From: Boswellia sacra
Taxonomy: Eukaryota; Streptophyta; Magnoliopsida; Sapindales; Burseraceae
NCBI GenBank assembly: GCA_013180625.2
Contig: SNVD02007062.1
Span: forward strand, 124,001-188,000
Length of the DNA: 64,000 nucleotides
Direction: 5' to 3'
Shown here: piece by piece, positions 35,467 through 45,865 of the stretch
Position numbering within the stretch: the stretch's first letter is position 1
Layout of the letters: each line of letters starts with the position of its first letter
Made by a program: the position numbers and the translations under genes
The notes under the pieces: model-generated
Told to the model about the DNA's origin: nothing
The model's database searches: none
The model's input: only the letters and a program-made list of their open reading frames with translations

Positions 35467-38330
35467 ATGCAGGATATGGAAACTTTACACATACTAATTC
35501 TATACAATGGTTATTGGATTATGCAAGAGAATGGTGGTTATTTGTACACTGGTGGGAGGGCCAAGCCATTGATAATTCATAGGTGTGCTACCTATAATAA
35601 TTCGGTTGACTGTATTAGTACTGAAATGGGTTGGGATCTTCGTAAGCATAACATAAGTTTAAAGGTTCAATTTGCTTTTAAGGGTGTTCCGCCATTGCCG
35701 ACTCCTATTGAGACTGACAAAGATGTTTCTTTTTATACAACATTGTTTGGAGGACCAACAGTCATATACACCATTAATTATCAAAGTCGAAGATAGGGAG
35801 AAGCAAAGACAGAGGTCAGGATTCGATACAGTTCGAAGGCGACAAAGTTCTTCTCATCCTTCTTTGTTTCGCTCAGCAAGTGGAAGCAACCAATTAAGTG
35901 AGTCCACTCTTGTTTGTGCACAACCACAATCGAATGATGACGTTGGCATTGAGTTTGAGCAATATTTAGGACATGCAGGGCATGAGTCAGTTGGGGTGTT
36001 AGATGAAAATGAGGAAGGGATGCCTCCGTCGATGCCATCGAGATTAGTACGTCATCCCAATAGCATTAGAGGGTTTGAGAGTTTAGGCAATATTGATGTT
36101 AATAATGCTAGTGATGATGTTAATGATGACGATGGTGGTGATGAAGATTATGATGATGGTAGTGATGATGTTAGTGAGCATGGTAACGATGAGAATGATG
36201 ATTGCACTGCTCGTATTGAAGATTTGGGTAAGAGTTTGAATGATTTTATTGTTGATGGGCAGGATGTAGACGGTTCACATTTTTGATAATGATGAATAGA
36301 AGGAGATCTTGAATGATGTGAACCAGGATGTGCCATTTACCATCCTTCTCCAATTCACTCCACACCTACGCCTCCACTATACAGACATCAACAAGATCCG
36401 GTGTCGAATAATGAGCTAAGAATGGATGCAAATTCTATACACGAAGAAGCTATTTTGGGCTCTGAAAACGACAACCGTCGGGCTAACACATTTAGGTGGA
36501 TGCTGCCTATTGTGCATTCATCATCCGTAGTTGGCGATGATGCTCCATTGTTTGCAGTTGATGGGATTGAGGTTACAGTTGGGCAGATGTTTAACAGCAA
36601 AACCGAGCTTCGTGAGAAGTTATCAGATTTGGCATTAAGATGCAACTTTCAATTCAAGGTGAGGAACTCCAATGTAACAAGGTTTGAGGTTGTATGTCGT
36701 GCTGAATCTTGTAAATGGCATTTACGTGCCACAAAGGTAGCTGATTCACATTTCTTCCAAGTGAAAAAGTATAAGAACCATCACACTTGTTCCAGAGTTG
36801 GACTTCACCCAAATCACAAACAGGCAACTGCACATGTCATTGGCAAACATATTAAGAGCTAATTCATTGAGGCATTGAGAATATATCGTCCGAAGGATAT
36901 TATGTTTGATGTTCAGGAGTCATTGGGTGTTAATATCATATACAAGAAGGCATGGAGGGCAAAGGAGGCAGCTTTGCAAGAACTTCACGGATCTCATAAG
37001 AGGAATCATTCACACTACTCCCCCAATACATGTATATGATTGAGAAAGTGACTCGGAGACCAAAACGAATTTAGAAACTGATGACAACAACCATTTTAGA
37101 TACTTTTTCATGAGTATGGATGCCCCTATTGCTGGATTTGCATCGTCAATCAGGCCAGTTATCGTAGTTGATGGATCTTTTCTAAAAAGGAAATATAGAG
37201 GTGCATTATTTTTTACTTCTTGTATGGATGGAAATAAACAAATATACCCATTGGCATTTGGGGTTGGGCATTCTAAAAATGATGAGTCGTGGAACTGTTT
37301 CATGGACAGTTGCATGATCATGTAGTATGAAATATCCGAGATCTTGTTTTCATTTCTGACCATCATCGTAGCATTGAACGAGCTATTGTAGATGTTTTTC
37401 CTTATGCATTGCATGGATTGTGCACTCATTATCTGAAGGGCAACTTGAAGGCAACGCTCAAGGATAAGACTTTGTTGGATATATACTCCCGAGCTGTAAG
37501 GACATATCATTGTGCTGATTTTAACTATCATATGCGGCAAGTTGAATCTTATATGCGTACAACAGTAATTTATCTTCGAGAGATCGAAGTCGATAAATGG
37601 GAATGTTCACAGTTTCATGGTCGACGATATAGCATCATGACAACCAATATTGCTGAGTCGATGAATAGCTGCTTGTGGGATGTGAGATTCCTTCCGGTTA
37701 CATTGTTAGCAGATTATTACCGAGCGAACTTGCAGCAATGGTTCTACGAGCGTCGAGAGTTATTTGCTAACTCAAAATTACATCTCTCACCGTGGGTTAA
37801 CAAGTTGATGGAGGAGTGTTTGAAAGAGGGTGAACGTATGAGGGTTAGTGGTATCTCTCTTACTATGTACGAGGTAAGAGGCAACGACCGTATCAACATC
37901 GTTGACATGCACGCTTAGACTTGCACGTGTAGGGTGTTTGATCTTGACCAGCTTCTGTGTGCACATGTATTAGCTGTTTGCAAACGTATGAACCTTTTGA
38001 TGTGCCATGAGTTTTGTGCCCATTGGTAGACAACTGAAACATTTCTACATGCATATGTTATGCCAGTTGTTCCTGCTGGAGATAGTGAGGATTGGATGGT
38101 TCCTGAGGAGGTACGCAACAGAGTTGTTCTATCGCCAGTCATGAGGAGACCGGTCGGTCGTCCTCAGAGGAATCAAATCCCTTCCATCGGTGAGTCTAGC
38201 TTGTCTCAAAATTATGGGCGGTGTGGAAGTGCCAGGCACAATCGTCAGACTTGCCGAAACCCATTCCACTTCATGACAGGGGATGATGTCTGCCAAATGT
38301 ACGCAACGGGTTTTTTTTTGTATGTAATAT
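35467..38330 (+). pseudogene. mudrA-type MULE transposase, broken
   Basis: Domains appear in the normal order across several frames. First is an N-terminal PB1-like region (35467-35780). Next is an acidic linker (35800-36286), then the Mutator DNA-binding domain (36571-36830: FEVVCRAESCKWHLRATKV ... HHTC, a C-C-H-C zinc site). The MULE DDE domain follows (VVDGSFLKRKYRGALF near 37160 with the first Asp, DHHRSI near 37357, LCTHYLKGNL near 37418 and NIAESMNSC near 37650), then a SWIM zinc finger (TCTCRVFDLDQLLCAHVLA, 37920-37976) and a CCHC-like knuckle (YGRCGSARHNRQTC, first Cys lost). Stops near 36287 and 36860 and frameshifts near 35780, 37020, 37100 and 37325 show that it is dead. Confidence 0.85.
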
Positions 38331-38360
38331 TATTTCTTTGCTCTAACCGATGTAGTCTAT

Positions 38361-39629
38361 TTATTTTATTCCATCGGAGACTAGTTCAAATGAATAACTT
38401 TCAAATATGTGCTTTTGTCTATGTATATGACTTTGTCCAGTGGGATGAGTTTCGGATGGATCCTCATGATTGTGACTCTTGTTTGCTAGAGGTGTAGCAC
38501 TAACGGGGGAAGCAGGCGATGGAGATCGCACACGCTTATCTGCAGGACTAGCTATGTCGCTGACTGGCCCCACCGCAGGTCTAATAGGAGAACTTTGACC
38601 AGTAAGAGGTGGAGCTGATGGATCCCCTGTCGGAAGTGGCTCAATCCTCTCATCGGGCAATAAAGAAGCTTCCACAGATATCGCCTATGCTACTACCTCT
38701 TGGGATGTCAACTACTGCAGCAAGCCTAATATACCAATATGTCCAATGCTCCGCCTCAGATGGCTCTAAAACGATGAGTGGACGAGCCTGCATTAACAAA
38801 TAAGCCATCAAATTAAACAGTGATTCGCTGTGACCAAAAACAGAGAAAAAAACAGGGGGAACCTTGCATACCCGCCTCCTAACCAACATGACATCACGTT
38901 TGACGATGTCCTCTGATAGGGTCTTTTTTGTCTCCCATTTCCACAAGCGCGGTATCCTCTTCGCAAACTCCCCGTTCGCTTGCCCATATGTCTCACCAAT
39001 GTACGACACGACCTCATACAACCAAACCTTAATAACATAAAGGTTTTTTTAGTGACAATAGGTATTTAAAATTGTAACTCAAAGAAACTAATAAACACGT
39101 CCAACATTTGTTTTTCAGTATGTACCTGAATAGCGTAGGGGCACCTTTCTAAGTTATTTCTCTCCGATTGCTTCCCTTTTCCTGTCGTCTTCTTCTTCTT
39201 CGCTTTGGCTTGCTTCTTGTAGTTTTCCAACCTCCTATCCAAAGCTTTTTTCATTCCTTTAAGTGTATTATCATAAGACACCGAATCCCATGGATAATTG
39301 TTAAAACTATCCCATGTGTTGACAAAATTCAACTACTTACGGGAGACATATCAGCGTTGATCCCTTCCCATGAAAAACCGCTCGAGCACGAAATACAAAG
39401 CCAACTTTACAACATCCTCGTTTGGCATATCTAACAAATTTAATGCCTGAAGTATCGAATAGAAATCCATGAGCTCCATCTCCTCGCCCCCGAAGTACGT
39501 ATCCAACAAATGGCACGGATCCAACATCCTCAAGGCACATGATGCGCTCGATAGAGCTTGATCACAGAAATAGATGAAACTTTTGTTAGATTCCTCCAAC
39601 CGACATACGCTAGGTCCAACATCTGACAA
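38361..39629 (-). pseudogene. DUF1985 domain of a Ulp1-like MULE gene, truncated
   Basis: Three blocks on the - strand: 39629-39351 (LNLLDMPNEDVVKLALYFVL, ERFFMGRD), 39332-39120 (TWDSFNNYPWDSVSYDNTLK, then a lysine-rich stretch and CPYAIQV) and 39038-38361 (LWLYEVVSYIGETYGQANG, IPRLWKWE, then VLEPSEAEHWTYWYIRL and a proline/serine-rich tail). This is the DUF1985 pattern found at the N-terminus of C48 (Ulp1-like) peptidase genes in MULEs. The peptidase domain with its His-Asp-Cys residues is not present. The gene converges on the transposase and likely shares its terminator region. Stops and short introns are hard to tell apart by eye. Confidence 0.65.
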
Positions 39630-40030
39630 TACGACTGTGTCAGATGTCGGCCTGGTCGAGTGTCAGATTTAGAATCCGACATTGTAAACTCTTCGATTCA
39701 TGTATCTGACACTTGACATCATTGTTTTCACTTTCATCGAATGTCGGTTCATCGTAGAAACCGATACTGAAACTGACACTTTATGAAAGTGAGAATAGGT
39801 TCATCGAAGAAACATGTCGAGTCCTATTGGATGGATGAACCGACACTTGCCATCAGGATATTTTACATAAAACCGACACTCGACATTCCCAATTACAACG
39901 ATGTTGAGTGTCAGAGACATCATTCAAGACATCGAGATGTCAGTTTCCATGAAATCAACACTCGATGTCTTAGAAAATGCTCTGATGGCAAATGTCGATT
40001 CGTGCATCTGACAGGACTCGGCACGTTATG
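39594..40030. repeat. CGACACT/GAGTGTC block, right subterminal MULE
   Basis: Many CGACACTCGA-like motifs in both orientations. Beyond the short motif, 39594-39655 (CCTCCAAC ... ATACGACTGTGTCAGATGTCGG) and 39937-40025 (CACTCGATGTCTT, GTGCATCTGACAGGACTCG) align with 59425-59465 and 59809-59895 of the hAT-like element. Confidence 0.75.
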
Positions 40031-40591
40031 TGGAGTGTTAAGCGAAGATCGACACTTGCCATTGTCTTCGTCACGACGAAACGCATCGGTTTTCTCCATT
40101 TTCAAACACATGAAACTAAAAAATCGACCTAATAACACTTCATTTAGGCCCACAAACACATAATAAGTACGAAAATTGATCCGAAACTCAAATCCTAAAT
40201 TTAAAATCCCTAAATCTAGTCCAAATCCCTAATTATTTCAAATGTGTAAATTTTCTATATACATCTCTATTCCTTCGGGTTATGCCTAATGTAAACGTTA
40301 TTTTCATTCTTCACAAGGCAAATATCACTTCAAACGATCAAGAAAACAAGCAAAAAAAAAAAAAAAAGACATCATAAGTTACTCAAACCGAATGCTTTTT
40401 GCTTCTCTCCTCGTTCCTCTTGGTTCTATCCTCAGAGGATGGTCATTCCTTGTTCCTCTTGCTGCGTTTTGGATTGCGTTTCGAACAATGTCAAGGTGTA
40501 TTCGAAGCGCGACAACAACAGATAGGCATGAAAATATGAATAGGTAAGTGGAGGGAAGAGGGAAATGATGAGTTTCAGAATAAATTGAACT

Positions 40592-40705
40592 ACTAAGGGC
40601 ATTTTAGTTATTTTTTGAAGAAAGTGTCTATAGCATGAAAATATTTCAGGATGTGTTTAAATTTCACTAAAGGACCCTAATTTTGTCTATTTTTTCAATT
40701 TTTCC
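40592..40705 (-). repeat. Right TIR of the MULE
   Basis: Inverse copy of the left TIR. Read on the - strand it begins GGAAAAATTGAAAAAATAGA. Confidence 0.9.
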
Positions 40706-40714
40706 TACATTTAA

Positions 40715-41409
40715 TTTCTTCTTTGCTTTAAGATCCCCTTTTCAATTAATGTATTTTTTGCTTCTTTCATTATTATTACTTTGAGCCATTCTTGATTGGT
40801 TCTATATATTTCCTAATTCTAATAAGACTTAGTTTCCTAAATTAAATAAGGTTTCATGTACTTTACATATATAACATATCCCCTGTAACATAATATAATA
40901 CAAGGAAAATTATTGAAAATTTTTCTTTATAATGTTTTGATACTATTGAGTTGTGCTAGTCATTAGGCATGAAAGTACTAGTCATTGGATATGAAACTAT
41001 AGTTAAACTTATTCCGTAAAATAAAATTAAAAAAATAAAAGAGGTAGTTGCGAGAATAACCTTTTTAATTTAGTCAATGGTGAATCAAAAAAGAAATTGT
41101 AAGTAATATGAAAAAAAAAAATTAAGTAATCTTTCATTTAGTCTATATATTCACATTTTTCTCATTTGGCACCCTATTAATTATTTTTTATTTTGACCTT
41201 CTTTCCTAATATTTATCTCTCACCATGACCCCCACTTATCAAATCCTGACTCGGACCTTCGTTGTAGCGAACCTTGCAAAAAAGAAAAAAAAATGCAATA
41301 CATTATGGTATCCAATATTTCCTAGCTCAAAAATGTTATCAAAGCCTATAACATAGCATTCCTTTGTGGCATAACATATTGAAAAAAGAACGTAACATAT
41401 ATGATTTAG
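40715..41409. other. AT-rich spacer
   Basis: No gene or RNA recognised. Short A runs (about 41110 and 41285) only. Confidence 0.55.
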
Positions 41410-41603
41410 GAGTGATACTACTCTTATAAACTATTTATACAAACTCACATATAGAAACTGATATAGCATCATTGCATGGTTACATCATATCATCCATTTT
41501 AATTAATATTATTTATTATTACATTTATTCATTCAATCACATCATATCCTATCAGTTTGTATGAGTGAGTTCGTATAAAAAATTTATAAAAATAGTATTG
41601 CTC
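41410..41603. mobile_element. Fold-back MITE, 194 bp
   Basis: The left arm GAGTGATACTACTCTTATAA and inverted right arm GAGCAATACTATTTTTATAA pair over about 70 bp, including AAACTCAC/GAACTCAC. Flanks ATGATTTAG and ATGATATAA agree at 7 of 9 positions. Confidence 0.65.
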
Positions 41604-41756
41604 ATGATATAATGGTTAATTAATCATTACTTTTAGATAATGTTATTATGTCAATTATATTTCTCCTATAACATAATATGATGCAACAAAAATATATTAT
41701 GTATCCTAAATGTTTATTACTATCCTAATAAAACTTTTTTTATGTTAAATATAGAT

Positions 41757-41955
41757 ATGTATATATACGGGTTGAGATATTTTGACACAAAATTAGATAC
41801 AATTTCTAGCCATTGATCAACAGAATCCAATGGTTAAGATGATTGATGAGTTGACAGTATTAAATGCATTTTGTTGACTTTGAATCTCAACAATTGGATT
41901 TTGTGATATCAATAGCTAAAAAATTGTGTCAAAAAATTGTGTTAAATATATAATA
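41757..41955. mobile_element. Fold-back MITE, family B, copy 2
   Basis: The arms TTTTGACACAAAATTAGAT... and, inverted, TTTTTTGACACAATTTTTTA... pair, continuing through TAGCCATTGAT/TAGCTATTGAT and AGAATCCAATGG/AAAATCCAATTG. It is the clearest of three copies in the window. Confidence 0.7.
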
Positions 41956-42399
41956 TATGTGTGTATATATATATAGATCTTCTATAACATTAAATAATTA
42001 ACCAAAATGTAATTTTTGGATTTTCACCTTTTGGAAATGTCTCATAGTTTTAGTATTGGTTGGGACCTTCTGATTGAATCCAATGCATAAATATCATTAC
42101 TGTGGAAAACAAGCAAAAGGGCCAAAAAGCCGTTGTTCTTCATTAGTTATTATTTATAAACTTCCTCATAGGAAGAAGCTGTTAGCCCTAAGGCTACATG
42201 ATAATTTTGATGATAACAATACACATTGATTAATTGAGATTTACTAACATGTTTATTTATGTGCAAGAGTAAGATCATTGAAATAATTTTAAAATCAAGA
42301 AGAGGCTTATTAAAATGAAGTGTTGAAGCTAAGGAGAAGACTACATGTTAAAGGCACCAAAGTTTAAGAACAAGAATTGACTCAAGGAATGTGACACAT

Positions 42400-43150
42400 G
42401 AGCAATGTTCAATCAATTGGTCATATATATCTCTACAAATATCCAAATGATGTGATTCTTGAGCCTTTGGAAAGCTTACTCAATTTATAACATTTCATAT
42501 GTTTTAATGAAATTCAAATTTCAAGTGCAAGGTTGTCCAAATCATCATGCAAGTTGAAAGACAAATGGAAGCAGCTGACATGAGCACCGAATACTCCTTT
42601 GGACATATCTTGAGCTAGAAAAATCAAAATGACTTGATTCTTGCGGCATTGGAAAGATAACTTAATGAAGAACATTTCATATGTTTTGAGAAAATTCAAA
42701 TTTCAAACAGAAGCCGACATAATTGACATGCAATTTGGTGGACTGACACAAAGAAGAAAAATCAACTCACATGAGCACCGAATGGTGTTTTGGCCATATC
42801 TTAAGATAGAGATATCCAAATACTTTGATTCTTAATGTTTTGGAAATATTATTCAAATATGCAGATCTTTTATGTTTTGAATAAATTCAAATTTCAAACA
42901 GAAGGCTGACAGAATTATCATTCAATTTGATGGACTGACACAAGAAAGAAAAATCAAGTCACATGAGCACCGAATGGTGTTTTGGCCATATCTTGAGCTA
43001 CAGATATCCAAATGACTTGATTCTTAATGCGTTGGAAAGCTTATTCAAATGTGCAAATCTTTTATGTTTTACAGATTTTCAAAATTCAAACGGAACATTG
43101 ACAAAAATGGTAGACAAGATTACGGTTTTTATGGTGGGCAGAAAATTTGG
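42400..43150 (+). repeat. Four ~190 bp tandem repeats in the 5' LTR
   Basis: GAGCACCGAATGGTG-like starts recur at about 42400, 42581, 42773 and 42965, each followed by GGCCATATCTTGAGCTA, a GATTCTTAATGC-like segment and TTTCAAACGGAA-like sequence. The 3' LTR has the same array from about 49211. Confidence 0.8.
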
Positions 43151-43189
43151 AGATGGTGTCTTCACTTGATTAAGTTCATCTCAATTGCC

Positions 43190-43196
43190 TATAAAA
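43190..43196 (+). promoter_or_regulatory. TATA box of the 5' LTR promoter
   Basis: TATAAAA within GCCTATAAAAGGAGCC, duplicated at 50002-50008 in the 3' LTR. Its position before the 65 bp repeats implies these are transcribed in the R/U5 part. Confidence 0.7.
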
Positions 43197-43398
43197 GGAG
43201 CCATTCTCCCATGCATTCAAGTAGTGCAAGAGAAGCATTTTATCAAGCAAAAAGCAAGAGAAATATCAAGTCTAGAGAGCTTTTATATTATTTATCTACT
43301 CTTTGAAGAGAGTTATACTTTGTTGTAAAAATTATCTTTGTTCTTGTATTGTGGTGAGAGTGAGATATTCTTGTAAAGGATAATAGTTATCCTTGAGA

Positions 43399-43723
43399 GA
43401 ACTCTTGTTGTGGTGTTATCAAGGGTTGAAGGAAGTTGCCTTGGTGAGGTTGTTCATCAAGAAGAACTCTTGGTGTGGTGTTATCAAGAGTTGAAGGAAG
43501 TTGCCTTGGTGAGGTTGTTCATCAAGAAGAACTCTTGGTGTGGTGGTATCAAGGGTTGAAGGAAGTGGCCTTGGTGAGGTTGTTCATCAAGAAGAACTCT
43601 TGGTGTGGTGTTATCAAGAGTTGAAGGAAGTTGCCTTGGTGAGGTTGTTCATCACGAAGAACTCTTGGTGTGGTGTTATCAAGAGTTGAAAGAAAAAGTC
43701 TTGGTGAGGTTGTTCATCAAGCA
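43399..43723 (+). repeat. Five 65 bp tandem repeats in the 5' LTR
   Basis: Units begin GAACTCTTGGTGTGGTG and contain GCCTTGGTGAGGTTGTTC. The fifth unit is variant (GAAAGAAAAAGTC). The same number of units lies at 50213-50533 in the 3' LTR. Confidence 0.9.
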
Positions 43724-44050
43724 AGTTGTAAAGATTTATACAACTTAGTGGAAAGCTTAGCTTGTGAAGCTAGGAGCCCGTGGACGTAGGCAAGGTTTGC
43801 CGAACTACGTAAATTGAGTTTGCACTCTCTTTATCCCTTTCCTCTTTACATTTACTTGCACTTGTGATTGTTCATCATTATTATTCTTTGATTGCATCTT
43901 TGATAAATTCTAATTTCATCTTCTTTACCTTTATTTTCAAAGAAAGAGTGAACTAATTTTGATCTTTCAAGAAAAGTTTTCTAAATCCGTTTTGATAAAT
44001 AAAAACCCAATTCACCCCCCCTCTTGGGTTGCCATACTTGGGTCAACAAG

Positions 44051-44062
44051 TGGTATCAGAGC
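44051..44062 (+). other. Primer binding site, initiator tRNA-Met
   Basis: TGGTATCAGAGC, two bases after the 5' LTR, is the standard copia primer site. Confidence 0.95.
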
Positions 44063-44102
44063 AAGGTTGCTCAATTTTTAAATCTTAATCGATTTTTGAG
44101 CT

Positions 44103-45865
44103 ATGGCAACTTTTAATTCAACTTCATATGTTGAGGGACTTTCTATCTCTAGACCTCCACTTTTTAATGGAAGTGATTACTCTTATTGGAAAACTAGAAT
44201 GAGTATTTTTTTGAAATCTTTTGATTATGATTTGTGGTCTATTGTTTTGGAAGGACCTTTTGTTCCTACCAAAAGTGAAAATGGGGAATGCATGCTTAAA
44301 GAACCTAAAGAGTTTAGTGAAGATGATAAAAAGAAATTGAGTTTGAATGCTAAAGCTATGAATGTGTTATATTGTGCTCTAGATAGAAATGAGTTTAATA
44401 GAATTTCTACTTGTTCTACGGCACAAAAAATATGGCACACACTTGAAGTAACTCATGAAGGAACTAGTCAAGTTAAAGAATCCAAAATTAGTATGCTAGT
44501 TCATAGTTATGAGCTTTTAAGATGAAATCGGATGAATCAATTTCTGAAATGTTTACTAGATTTACGGATATTATTAATATTTGAAATCTCTTGGTAAATC
44601 TTATTCTAATGTTGAAATGATGAGAAAGATTCTTAGGTGTCTACCAAAATCTTGGGAGCCAAAGGTGACGGCAATTCAAGAAGCAAAGGACCTCACCAAA
44701 CTACCATTAAAAGAACTTATGGGTTCTCTCATGACTCATGAAATCACCTTGAAGGAGAATGAAGAAGATTTCAAGAAAAAGAAAAATATCGCTTTCAAAT
44801 CTTCAACAAAAGAAGATGATGAGTCCAACGATGAAGGAGATGATGAAGATCTTGCATTCATAACAAGAAAGCTAAAAAGGATGATTAGAAGAAATCAAGA
44901 ATTCAAGAAGAACTCTAGAAGGGAGTACAAAGGGCAAAGCTCAAAGCAAGATAAGAAAAATGATCAAGTCATTTGCTATGAGTGCAAGAAACGGGGACAT
45001 GTAAAGATGGATTGTCCTTACTTTTTTTTTTTTTTTCCAAAAAAGAGGTTCCCCCCAAAACAAGAAATCAAAAGCAATGAAAGCCACAAATTGGGATGAT
45101 AGTGAAGCTAGCTCCACCGAAGAAGAAGATTGCGAAGTGGCAAACATGTGCTTCATGGCTTTAAGTGAAGATGAGGTAAGTATTCTAAACTATGATCCTA
45201 AACTTTCATATGATGAATTACTTGAAGCATTCCAATATTTACATGTGCAAGTTGATAAGCAAAATTCAAAAATTAATGCTTTCAAAAAGAAGTCAAAAAT
45301 CATGTTATCTCAATTAGAAGATGTGGTAGAAATAAATGAAGCTTTAGAAAATGAAAATAAAATTTTAAAGCAAAAAGATTTTGAAAGTTTGAAAAGTCAA
45401 ATACATTTATTAAAAACTGAAAATGACATTTTAAAACAAAAGGATTTTGATAAATTGGAGAAACAAAATGCTATTTTGAAAAAGGAAAATAATGACTTAA
45501 GAAATATTGTTGATAATTTTACAAAAAGCACAAACAATTTGAATTCTATGTTACAAAACCAAAGGTGTGTTTTTGATAAAAGAGGTTTAGGATATAAAAC
45601 TCATAAAAATCAAAAGTATTTTAAAAATTATTTTACTCATGCATCTTCTAGGAATAATCCTAATCATTCATGTACTTATTGTGAAAGAAAAAGACACAAA
45701 GTGCATTCTTGCTATATTAAGAGAAATCCTAATTTGAAACAAATATGGGTTCCAAATAGTACCAAAACTAACCCCCAAGGACCCAAGAACTTTTGGGTAT
45801 CAAAAAGTTACTCCTTGAATGTTGATTGTAGAGACAAAGGAGTGGCAAACACAAGTGGTACTTAG
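44103..45865 (+). pseudogene. copia gag, frameshifted
   Basis: Starts MATFNSTSYVEGL with the SRPPLFNGSDYSYWKTRM motif of copia capsid proteins. The frame breaks at 44523 (stop after YELLR) and again near 44583, then continues through LRCLPKSWEPKVTAIQEAKD to a CCHC knuckle, CYECKKRGHVKMDCP. A 17 T run at about 45020-45036 (read as phenylalanines) shifts the frame, and a third block (45077-45865) gives a coiled-coil (ENKILKQKDFESLKSQIHLL) and a second knuckle, CTYCERKRHKVHSC. Three frames in one gag mean no full protein can be made. Confidence 0.85.

Larger units (their letters stand above)
34688..40705 (+). mobile_element. MULE (Mutator-like element) with 113 bp TIRs, 6.0 kb
   Basis: Inverted repeats 34688-34800 and 40592-40705 match over their whole length (core GTGAAATTTA, CACATCC, ATATTTTCATG, TAGACACTTTCTT). 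Flanking TACATTTAC (34679-34687) and TACATTTAA (40706-40714) form a 9 bp duplication with one mismatch. It carries a mudrA-like transposase pseudogene on the + strand and a convergent DUF1985-type gene on the - strand, the arrangement known from Ulp1-carrying MULEs (Kaonashi-like). CGAGTGT/CGACACT repeats occupy the subterminal regions on both sides. Confidence 0.9.
42180..44048 (+). repeat. 5' LTR of the copia element
   Basis: TGTTAGCCCTAAGG ... GGGTCAACA. It contains about 190 bp tandem repeats, a TATA box (TATAAAA, 43190-43196) and five 65 bp repeats downstream of the TATA box. Confidence 0.95.

Noticed and set aside
35781..36038. 85-codon - strand frame inside the MULE
   Set aside because: Antisense shadow of the transposase linker region.
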